From the NCBI GenBank assembly GCA_019752015.1, contig JAIEMQ010000007.1, positions 123,443-187,442 on the forward strand: DNA of 64,000 nt. Direction: 5' to 3'. The DNA comes from Cyanobacteriota bacterium. GTDB lineage: Bacteria; Acidobacteriota; Vicinamibacteria; Vicinamibacterales; UBA2999. Made by a program: the position numbers and the translations under genes. The notes under the pieces were generated by a model. It worked only from the letters and a program-made list of their open reading frames with translations, was not told where the DNA came from and did not search any database. This document shows, one piece after another, positions 56,225 to 64,000 of this stretch; position 1 is the first letter of the stretch; each line of letters begins with the position of its first letter.

Positions 56225-57586
56225 TCAACCGGCGATCCGGTACAACGCCCCCGCGGTCCTGATCATCAGGCTGTTGCGATGGATCGCAGGCGATGCCATC
56301 GTGAATTCGTCGAGCACGTTTTGTCCGACGACCTTGAACTCAGGTCCCGCCTGGATCACGTAGGTCGTGCCGTCTTCGCTCATCGCGAAGATCCTGTCGT
56401 TGTACGCCCATGGCGATGCGGTAAAGCCGCTCGCGGTCGGATCGAGACGTACTTTGGTGTAGATCTCCTTGCCGGTTGCGGCATCGTGACAGGTGAAGAA
56501 GCCGCGATCGAACAGCGTGTAGAAGCGCCCGCCGTAAACGATCGGCGACACGTTGTACGTGCCGCCCTGCGGCAGCGACCACGCGATCGATCCGTTCGAT
56601 GTTTCTCCGGCCTTCAGCGAAATGTCGCCGCTGCCGCCGGCGCGAATCGCGTAGACGGGGCGCGTCGGATCGCCGACGTAGCCCGACGACGCATAGAGCA
56701 GATCGCCGGCCGCAAACGGCGTGGGAATGACGTGCGTTGATGAGGGACCGAGGTGCCACAGCGGCTTGCCGTCCAGCGCGTACGAGCGAATCGCGCTCGT
56801 GCCGTTGGTGATGATTTCGGTGCGCGACGCATTCCGCCACACGAACGGCGTTGACCAGTTCGTTTCCTTCGGACGCTCAACCGTCCAGATCGTCTTGCCG
56901 GTCGCCGCGTCGATGGCGATCAGTGCCGCTGCGCTCTCGTTGTCGTTGGTGTAATACAACCGGCCGTCATGCAGCGCCGGCGACGCGCCGGTGCCCCAGC
57001 CGTTGCGCGTCGGGTTCGCATCGAGTCTCTTCGACCACACCGGGTTGCCGTTGAAATCAAATGCGAAGATGCCGACGTTGCCGAACGCCGCATACACACG
57101 CGTGCCGTCGGTGACGGGCGTCTCCGACGCGAAGGTGTTTTTCAAGTGCCGCGCGCCGGGAGGGAAGCCGCGGTGTACTTCGCGCTCCCACGCGATCCTG
57201 CCGCCGCCGAAATCGATCGCGTAGACCATGTAGCGGTGATCGATCGCCGGCGCCGGTCTTTCTCCTTGCAGATACAAGCCGCGCTTCGGGGTTTCGATCT
57301 CGCCGACGGGAATCACCGACGTCACGAAAATCCGATCGCCCCAGGCAATCGGCGACGACCAGCCCTGGCCGGGAATGGCCGTCTTCCATTTCACGTTCTG
57401 AGTGGTGCTCCACGTGTCGGGAAGATTGGCGCCTTCAGCGAGTCCCGCCGCGCCCGGTCCGCGAAACTGCGGCCACCCTTCGACTCGATTCGCGCCGCTC
57501 TGTTGATCGGCGCGAATCTCGCTCAGGGCAAGCTGTCCACTCGCGATGAGTGCAACGACGACGAGGCTATTCCGGGAGATCTTCAC
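56225..57586 (-). CDS. Secreted PQQ-like beta-propeller protein
   Basis: Signal peptide; WPQFRGPGAAGLAEG, TAIPGQGWSSPIAWGDRIFVTS, ALIAIDAATGKTIWTVERPKETNWSTPF. Confidence 0.85.
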   Translation of the reverse strand: MKISRNSLVVVALIASGQLALSEIRADQQSGANRVEGWPQFRGPGAAGLAEGANLPDTWSTTQNVKWKTAIPGQGWSSPIAWGDRIFVTSVIPVGEIETPKRGLYLQGERPAPAIDHRYMVYAIDFGGGRIAWEREVHRGFPPGARHLKNTFASETPVTDGTRVYAAFGNVGIFAFDFNGNPVWSKRLDANPTRNGWGTGASPALHDGRLYYTNDNESAAALIAIDAATGKTIWTVERPKETNWSTPFVWRNASRTEIITNGTSAIRSYALDGKPLWHLGPSSTHVIPTPFAAGDLLYASSGYVGDPTRPVYAIRAGGSGDISLKAGETSNGSIAWSLPQGGTYNVSPIVYGGRFYTLFDRGFFTCHDAATGKEIYTKVRLDPTASGFTASPWAYNDRIFAMSEDGTTYVIQAGPEFKVVGQNVLDEFTMASPAIHRNSLMIRTAGALYRIAG

Positions 57587-58889
57587 CTTGGGGTTCGGGC
57601 AAGAAGAAGCTGCAAACGAGACCCAGTGCGTAGACGGACGTGCCCACGATCGTTGCCGCCACTGCGAGACGCAATGGCGGCGTGGCGCCAGGCACGTAGT
57701 TGGTGAGCGTCGTCGTCACGAACGCGAAGCCGGTGCCGAGCATGCGGCCGCCGATATTCGCAGCGAAGCCTTCACCCGTGCCGCGCAGGTGCGTGGGATA
57801 CACGCGCGGTAGATAGTTGCCCCAGAAACTCAGCTGGCCGACGGTGAACACGCCGGCGAAGAACATGCCCCACCTGGTCAGCTCGAGGCTGTGCGTGGGT
57901 CCGTAGTAGAACACGAGCGGCATCACGATCAAGCCGGGGATCTGGAACACGCGAATCAACTGGCGCCGCGACACGATCCACAGCGCGAGGATCGCGAGCA
58001 GGAACCGCCCGGCGAGGCCGCCGAATTCCTGGTAGGCCTGCACCTGGCTCGCGGTCTGTTGAATCTGCGGCTGGGGCAGCGTGCGCACTTCCTCGATGCC
58101 GGGGACAATGCGCGGCATCTGCTGGATGGCGCCGAACGCCGCGCCATACGCAAACGCAAACATCAACGTCGTCACGATCGTCGTGCGGCGCAACTCCGGC
58201 GTGAACAACTCGGCGATCGACGGACGGCGTAACGTGCCGGCGGCTTTTTTCTGCTGCCACGCGGGCGACTCGGGGAGGAACGGACGGATCAGGATCAACG
58301 GCAGCGCCGGAATGACGCCGGAGATCAACGTGTAGCGCCACGGTGCGTGACTGCCGGCGATCGCCGGGAATGAGGGACCGTAGGTGACGGCAATGTAATA
58401 CGCGCCCGTCACCATCAATCCGCCGATCGACGAGAACGCCTGCGTGTAGCCGAGCGCCTTCTCGCGCTGCTTCGCATCGGGGAAGATCTCCGCGATCCAC
58501 GCGACCGCCGCGACGAACTCGACGAACACGCCGATGTAGGTCGTGGAGCGCAGCACCAGCAGCATGTAGATGTTGGTGGAAAAGCCAGCCGCCATTGCGG
58601 AGAACGCATAGAGCAGGATGCTGTAGACCAGGACGCGCCGCCGGCCGAATCGATCGGTCAGGTAACCGCCGACCAGGCCGAAGGCGCCGCCGACGAGCGC
58701 CGGGATCCAGAAGAACATCCCGACCCAGTAATTGAAGGCGGGCGTGCCGGGCTTGTTGCCGGTGAGCTCGCCGATGGCCGGCCCGACGACGAGCGGGGCC
58801 ATCAGGATTTCGTAGATGTCGAAGGCGAAGCCGAGAGCGGCAATGGCGCAGATCAGCCATTGCAGGGGAGTCAAACGCGACGCGGTCAT
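57567..58889 (-). CDS. MFS transporter (sugar/metabolite:H+ symporter-like)
   Basis: 12-TM pattern; GGYLTDRFGRRRVLVYSILLYA loop 2-3 signature; LPRVYPTHLRGTGEGFAANIGG. Confidence 0.88.
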   Translation of the reverse strand: MTASRLTPLQWLICAIAALGFAFDIYEILMAPLVVGPAIGELTGNKPGTPAFNYWVGMFFWIPALVGGAFGLVGGYLTDRFGRRRVLVYSILLYAFSAMAAGFSTNIYMLLVLRSTTYIGVFVEFVAAVAWIAEIFPDAKQREKALGYTQAFSSIGGLMVTGAYYIAVTYGPSFPAIAGSHAPWRYTLISGVIPALPLILIRPFLPESPAWQQKKAAGTLRRPSIAELFTPELRRTTIVTTLMFAFAYGAAFGAIQQMPRIVPGIEEVRTLPQPQIQQTASQVQAYQEFGGLAGRFLLAILALWIVSRRQLIRVFQIPGLIVMPLVFYYGPTHSLELTRWGMFFAGVFTVGQLSFWGNYLPRVYPTHLRGTGEGFAANIGGRMLGTGFAFVTTTLTNYVPGATPPLRLAVAATIVGTSVYALGLVCSFFLPEPQGEDLPE

Positions 58890-58922
58890 GAGTGGCCAAA
58901 GTATAGCCGCACGACCGATTGT

Positions 58923-59279
58923 CTAGGGTGGAAGCGGGCGGATCCGAATTCTGTCACGCTCGACGACCCCGAAAACGCCCGTCCAGTCCTCTCGACTCGT
59001 CAGCGCCGAGATGATAAAGGCGTTGTCCGTAGCAGGGTCTGACCAGTCAATTCGAACCAGCACCACGCCGAACGACGCGGGAAGGCCCAATCGAAATGCG
59101 AGCTCACCGAAATCAGTATCGCACGTGACGGTAACCCGCCGCTCATTTTGCGCGACCTCCAGCAGCACGCGATCAGCTTCTCCTGCGTGCTGCTCCTTGG
59201 CCGACACCACGTCATGGCCCAACTCACGCAGGGCGCGGACGATTGGCCCCGGAATGTTCTCATTTGCGAGAAAACGCAT
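58923..59279 (-). CDS. DUF5615 PIN-like protein, putative toxin
   Basis: MRFLANENIPGPIVRALRELGHDVVSAKEQHAGEADRVLLEVAQNERRVTVTCDTDFGELAFRLGLP: ENxP and DxDFG motifs. Confidence 0.88.
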   Translation of the reverse strand: MRFLANENIPGPIVRALRELGHDVVSAKEQHAGEADRVLLEVAQNERRVTVTCDTDFGELAFRLGLPASFGVVLVRIDWSDPATDNAFIISALTSREDWTGVFGVVERDRIRIRPLPP

Positions 59280-59293
59280 CTGCGATCGAAGGC

Positions 59294-59524
59294 TTAGGCT
59301 TTGACAGCGTAAACGCGTTCGCTCTGAACAATGTCCTTCGCGTAGGCGAGGCATGCGGAGATATCTTCGCGCGTCAGGTGGTCGTACTGCTCGATGATTT
59401 GGTCGGGAGTGTAACCGGCCGCGAGCAGGTCCATCACGAGCTCAACGCTGATCCGCGTGCCCTTGATGACGGGCTTACCGACGAGGACGTCCGGGTGGGC
59501 GACGATCCGGTTGCGCCAATCCAT
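59294..59524 (-). CDS. DUF433-family putative antitoxin
   Basis: RIVAHPDVLVGKPVIKGTRISVELVMDLLAAGYTPDQIIEQYDHLTREDISACLAYA: canonical DUF433. Confidence 0.92.
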   Translation of the reverse strand: MDWRNRIVAHPDVLVGKPVIKGTRISVELVMDLLAAGYTPDQIIEQYDHLTREDISACLAYAKDIVQSERVYAVKA

Positions 59525-59642
59525 ACAGGCTCCCTGTCCATTATAGGACCGTACCGGATTTCCGACCGTTTTTCCGTTGGATAGCGAGCGAACTTGCCGT
59601 TGCGGAGCGCGCATAATCCGCGCCTGTCTGAATGGAGGCTCC

Positions 59643-60620
59643 ATGACACGCAGACTTGGTTTGATGGGGTTCGCGGCCGCACTGGCCACCGGTATCGTCG
59701 TGGCGGGCGGGACGGGAACGGCGATGAACGAGGGGCAGATGATCCGCGCCGCGATTAGCTTCGAAGGGCTGGTCGCACTGGTACGCTCTCCGAATTTCGA
59801 TCGTGGTGCTGTCGTGCTGGTCGATCCGACGCGGTCCGCTTACCAGCCGCATCTTCCGTCGCACCACGCGATGCTCACGATACCAATGTCAGCCGTGAGA
59901 TCAGGAACGCCGGATTCGTTCACGGATTCGACGAAAACGATCGGCGTCTGGGAACTCGCGAATACGCGTATCGAATTCGAATCTTCCGCGACGGGCTCGC
60001 TTCGTCCGGTTCGAACGGCGGCGGACGTCACGCATCCACGCACGATCGAGGATTGGCGGGACGTGAAGTGGATAGCCGACATGAAGTCGCTCGCTGGAAC
60101 GAGTGAGATCCGTCCGAGTGTCATGACTGCGGCCGATCTCAGTAGCGCGGGGCTCAATGCGCGCGTAACTCTCAGTGCCGGCACCATCGAGGCGGTACGG
60201 CCGCCGGAGCCGTTCAATCGGAGCGAGGTTCGATTCCTGGTGCTCAAGGGACTGACTGCAGGCCAGCCGATGCAGCAAGCCGTAACACAGTCGCTACTCT
60301 ACACGCCGAGTAAAGCTCAGAGCTTTGCCATCGTGTTGCGTGGATCGGACGGAACTGTTAGGAGAATCGAACTCCGGGCCACGGGCGAAAAGACACCGAT
60401 CAGCATTTCCAATCACACAACGATGGACACGATGATGGATGGTGAGATGCCGCGGGAAGGCGTGCACTTCTTTGCCTACTACGATCTACTCGCGACACCC
60501 ACAAAGACTCCTGTAATCCCGACTGCCTTGGTCCCGTATCCGGCCACGAATACTGCCGCAAGTCCGGGTTTCTACTGCAGTGGAGACCCGCCACAGTTCA
60601 CGTGGTCGTTCGAACAATAG
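59643..60620 (+). CDS. Secreted hypothetical protein
   Basis: MTRRLGLMGFAAALATGIVVAGGTGTA signal; no recognised domain. Confidence 0.6.
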   Translation: MTRRLGLMGFAAALATGIVVAGGTGTAMNEGQMIRAAISFEGLVALVRSPNFDRGAVVLVDPTRSAYQPHLPSHHAMLTIPMSAVRSGTPDSFTDSTKTIGVWELANTRIEFESSATGSLRPVRTAADVTHPRTIEDWRDVKWIADMKSLAGTSEIRPSVMTAADLSSAGLNARVTLSAGTIEAVRPPEPFNRSEVRFLVLKGLTAGQPMQQAVTQSLLYTPSKAQSFAIVLRGSDGTVRRIELRATGEKTPISISNHTTMDTMMDGEMPREGVHFFAYYDLLATPTKTPVIPTALVPYPATNTAASPGFYCSGDPPQFTWSFEQ

Positions 60621-60640
60621 TCAAATTACCTGCACTGACC

Positions 60641-60679
60641 AGGATGGCGTGCCCCTGATGGGGAATCCCACGCCATCCT
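60641..60679 (+). terminator. Candidate terminator hairpin AGGATGGCGTG / CACGCCATCCT
   Basis: Perfect 11-bp inverted arms (60641-60651 and 60669-60679), followed by ttcgttt, after the 60620 stop. Confidence 0.6.
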
Positions 60680-60695
60680 TCGTTTAGGTTATAAG

Positions 60696-63149
60696 GTGCG
60701 GCTAATGGGAGTCAGCGCGTTGTGGCGGCGTTGGGTTGGTGTATCGACGGGCTGGGCCCCGGCGGTCGGAGGCCTGACAGCCGGCGTGGGACTGGCATTA
60801 TCGGTATTCCTGCTTGTCTTTCCCTCGCTGTTGCGGCCATTGCCGTATCCGGAAGCTGAGCGAATCGGCACGTTCATTCTCAAGTCGGGTAGCGCCTCCG
60901 GTCCACAAGCCTCGGAGGCGCATTTCAATTTCTGGAGGTCACACAGCGAGCTGTTCGATCATGTTGCGGCATTTCGCCGCGTCGTCTGGAAGCTCGAGCA
61001 TGCCGACGAGAAGCGCGACATCACCGTCGGCCGGGTCAGCGCTTCGTTTTTCACGGTGTTCGGCGCGCCGCCAAGGCTCGGTCGCACATTCGTCGCGGAG
61101 GACGAAGCGGCGGCAGCGCAGCCGACGGTTGTCCTTGGCCATACGTTTTGGGTGAGGGCATTTCAGTCGGATCCAAATGTCATCGGCACCACCGTCCGGC
61201 TCGATGGCAAGGCATGCACCGTCATCGGTGTCCTGGCCAGCGAATTCGATCGGGAGGAATTCAACCCCACGGCAGCCGCGTTCTCCGGAGGTCAACCCGA
61301 TGCGTGGGTACCGTTCACGATCAATCCTGCCAGTCGCGCACTGGCGGGATACTTCGTAACCTTCGCGAAACTGAAGCCGTCGATGTCGTTTTCTGGTGCG
61401 AGAAACGCGCTGGACGTCCTTGCCGCTCAATTCCGGGCCGACCACAAAGAACTCGGGCCGACCGACGGCTTTACGATCGATTCTTACCTCGATGTGGCGC
61501 TCGGCGCGGCGCGACTGCGTTTGTACATCCTTTCCGCAACCGCCTTATTCGTGCTGTTGATTGCCGTGATCAACGTCACGAACCTTGCCGTGGTTCGCAC
61601 GATCGTCGTGGAGCGCGACCTGCGGTTGAGGGCCGCGCTCGGTGCGAATGGAACGCAGTTAATGGCGCGAATGACGAGGGACCACTTCGTGATCGCCTCC
61701 CTTGGCGTCTCGCTCGGAGCGACGGTGGGCCTTTTGATAGGCCGCTTCATTACGATCGTTGATCGCGGATCAATTCCGCGCATCGCGAGTGCCCCGGCAA
61801 CCTGGACGGATGTGCTCGTCTTCGCGGTGCTGCTGTGGGGCATTGCGGTCGTTGTCCCAGCGACTACGACATTCATCACGATTTCGCGACGCGGTTTCTC
61901 GAGAACGTCGCCGATGGTACGCGGGGCCGGAGGCTCACCTCGAGTCGGTTACGTCCGGGCGCTGTCCGTAGTTTTCCAGACTGCCGCGTGCGTCCTGCTG
62001 CTTTATGGGACCACCGTCCTGATCGGCACCTTCATCGCGTTGCGGAGCGTCGACGAGGGATTCGACGCGTCTAACGTCACCGCTATGCGGATGTCATTCA
62101 GTGGACCACGGTTTGCGGCATCCCGAGACATGGCGGCGGCGATTCAGAAGGGGATCTCCGCTGCAAACTCCGTCGCAGGCGTCGAGGCAACCGCCATCAC
62201 ATGCTGCCTGCCGCTCGACCGTTTTCTGAACCTGCCGTTCGTCATTGTCGACCGGCCGTTGACGGCCGAGGCGCACGGAGTCGCCGGATGGGTAACAGTG
62301 TCCGACGCGTTCTTCGCCACTCTTCGCATTCCACTGCTCCGCGGCCGCGTCTTCAGCCAGTCGGACTCGGCTGGCGCAGCTGCGACTGTAATCGTGAACA
62401 AGACTCTGGCTGACACCTTCTGGCCAGATGGAAGCGCAGTTGGCCAGCGCGTAATCATTGGCGGAGCCGCTGGGCCTGAATTCAAAGATGTGCCGCGCGA
62501 GATTGTCGGCGTGGTCGGCGATGTCAGGGACGTCAATCTCGAACAGGCGCCGCGCGCCATCCTCTACGTACCGAGCGCGCAGCTGCCGGATGCGCTAAAC
62601 GCATCTAATAATCGTGTCATGACGCAGCAGTGGCTAATAAGAACCCGGGAAGGTGTCGCCATCCGCGACCTGGAGTCGCGATTGCGCGCCGCCACAGGGC
62701 AGGACGTCAGCAGAATACGCTCGATGCGCGATGTTCTCGCGCAGTCCACCGCGGCTCGAGACGGCAACGCGCTCGTTATGACACTGTTCGGTGTCACCGC
62801 ACTCGTGCTCGCTTTCGTAGGCGTTTACGGCATCGTGGCGTATTCCGTCGAGCAGCGGCAGCAGGAGACGGCAATCAGAATGGCCCTCGGCGAAGCGGCC
62901 TCCCACGTGCGCACGCGGATCCTGCGCGAGGCACTGGTCCTCTGGTCCGCCGGCTTGGTTCTCGGACTCGGCGCATCGCTGGCGCTCGAGAAAACGTTTC
63001 AGCAGCTGGTGTTTGGAGTGCCGACGTTCAGCACATTGATTCTGGTCTCCCTTGCCGCGGTGATCGGCGTTGTCGGCCTCGCATCGGCGTGGGAACCGGC
63101 GAGGCGTGCCTCGCAATCCGACGTAGCTTCAGCTCTCAGAAGCCTCTGA
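60696..63149 (+). CDS. ADOP-like MacB/FtsX permease with divergent N-terminus
   Basis: LLVFPSLLRPLPYPEAERIGTFILKSG...VVERDLRLRAALGANGTQLMARMTRD; C-terminal FtsX domain (VEQRQQETAIRMALGEAASHVRTRILREALVLWSAGLVLGLGASLAL). Confidence 0.85.
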   Translation: MRLMGVSALWRRWVGVSTGWAPAVGGLTAGVGLALSVFLLVFPSLLRPLPYPEAERIGTFILKSGSASGPQASEAHFNFWRSHSELFDHVAAFRRVVWKLEHADEKRDITVGRVSASFFTVFGAPPRLGRTFVAEDEAAAAQPTVVLGHTFWVRAFQSDPNVIGTTVRLDGKACTVIGVLASEFDREEFNPTAAAFSGGQPDAWVPFTINPASRALAGYFVTFAKLKPSMSFSGARNALDVLAAQFRADHKELGPTDGFTIDSYLDVALGAARLRLYILSATALFVLLIAVINVTNLAVVRTIVVERDLRLRAALGANGTQLMARMTRDHFVIASLGVSLGATVGLLIGRFITIVDRGSIPRIASAPATWTDVLVFAVLLWGIAVVVPATTTFITISRRGFSRTSPMVRGAGGSPRVGYVRALSVVFQTAACVLLLYGTTVLIGTFIALRSVDEGFDASNVTAMRMSFSGPRFAASRDMAAAIQKGISAANSVAGVEATAITCCLPLDRFLNLPFVIVDRPLTAEAHGVAGWVTVSDAFFATLRIPLLRGRVFSQSDSAGAAATVIVNKTLADTFWPDGSAVGQRVIIGGAAGPEFKDVPREIVGVVGDVRDVNLEQAPRAILYVPSAQLPDALNASNNRVMTQQWLIRTREGVAIRDLESRLRAATGQDVSRIRSMRDVLAQSTAARDGNALVMTLFGVTALVLAFVGVYGIVAYSVEQRQQETAIRMALGEAASHVRTRILREALVLWSAGLVLGLGASLALEKTFQQLVFGVPTFSTLILVSLAAVIGVVGLASAWEPARRASQSDVASALRSL

Positions 63150-63151
63150 TC

Positions 63152-63856
63152 ATGCGAATAACGGCGCTGTTTGCGTTGGTGTTCTTGTCGTCGACCGACT
63201 GGATCACGGTGAACACCGGCGCACATGCGTCATTTGCGCTCTTAATCAAGGGAGGATTTGAAGACGGCTGCGGCTGGAAGGCATTCGCAGGAAACAGTTC
63301 AGCGCCAATTTCGTTGCCCAACCTGGTCCCATCACCACAGTGTCCCGCCGAAGCAATTGTGTCAGCGCGCGGACATGCGATGCAGATCCACCCGATTGAG
63401 GGTCTCACTGCGGGCCCGCAAGACCGTGTCACTCTGCGCGCGCCGTTGAGCGGGGCACGTCATCTGCGCGTCGTGGTTCGGGTGATCGATGGTGCATTGA
63501 CCGACGGCATGCCGCTGCACTTTATGGCCGCCAATCAAGTATTCGAGCGCTGCGGCATCGCGTTTGACGCGGTGTACGAAACGCCGCTCCTGCCGCCGGG
63601 CAGCCGGGTTCGTCTCGAAAGCTCCGGCTGCGATGAGGCGGACGATCTATACGCGTCCGCAGGCCGGACACGCGGAGGCGTCAACGTCTACCTGTTACGG
63701 GAGCGGCCGCACTATCGAGGGGCGTGGTGTGGCAATGGCGAATCGCCGTACAAAGATGTCGTGCTGCTCTATCGCAGCGCGTCGAAGAGCACCCTGGCCC
63801 ATGAACTCGGTCATGCTGCGCGGCGACAATTAAATCTGCCGCATAGCGACAACTAG
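63152..63856 (+). CDS. Secreted putative zinc metalloprotease (HELGH), C-terminus possibly truncated
   Basis: Signal-like N-terminus MRITALFALVFLSSTDWITVNTGAHA; C-terminal KSTLAHELGHAARRQLNLPHSDN*. Confidence 0.6.
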   Translation: MRITALFALVFLSSTDWITVNTGAHASFALLIKGGFEDGCGWKAFAGNSSAPISLPNLVPSPQCPAEAIVSARGHAMQIHPIEGLTAGPQDRVTLRAPLSGARHLRVVVRVIDGALTDGMPLHFMAANQVFERCGIAFDAVYETPLLPPGSRVRLESSGCDEADDLYASAGRTRGGVNVYLLRERPHYRGAWCGNGESPYKDVVLLYRSASKSTLAHELGHAARRQLNLPHSDN

Positions 63857-64000
63857 ATCTGCCGCATGGGGTCGGCCGGCCGGCTGTGTCAGCCTGTGAT
63901 CAATGGTCACGGATGCGCAGGTTCGGCTCATGAGGCAGAAACGTATGGATTGCAATAGTCTGGCTGCCGGCTCGGCCGCCTGAGATGGGAAGAGCTCACG

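Overview
This 64-kb, high-GC window is chromosomal DNA with no phage, ICE, rRNA or recognised tRNA. It looks like an Acidobacteriota (Vicinamibacteria-like) genome, inferred from gene content: four large orphan MacB/FtsX-type ADOP permeases, one with a PadR regulator; many secreted amidohydrolases; and a VPS10-like BNR protein. I support about 45 genes. The most informative blocks are: (1) a C1/formyl-CoA cluster at 7.1-14.2 kb, comprising fhs, a stand-alone ALDH1L1-like formyl-THF hydrolase/formyltransferase domain, a formyl-CoA:oxalate CoA-transferase (frc), a ThDP enzyme of the oxalyl-CoA decarboxylase / 2-hydroxyacyl-CoA lyase type, and a divergent OFA-type MFS antiporter; frc has an N-terminal extension made from a 7-bp tandem repeat. 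(2) A divergent katG/oxyR pair with a nearly complete OxyR box over the oxyR start codon. (3) An amidohydrolase-cyanophycinase pair. (4) An M1 peptidase plus two amidohydrolases in a translationally coupled operon. (5) Three toxin-antitoxin-like loci: HicBA, Phd/PIN and DUF433/DUF5615. (6) A decayed (or mis-assembled) ABC exporter followed by an 8-bp stop-rich tandem repeat. Non-coding structure includes a 201-bp nested palindromic element filling one convergent intergenic gap, a 102-bp REPIN-like inverted element with relatives elsewhere, and 7-, 8- and 9-bp periodic arrays. Product names come from reading motifs and family resemblance by eye; no database search was run.
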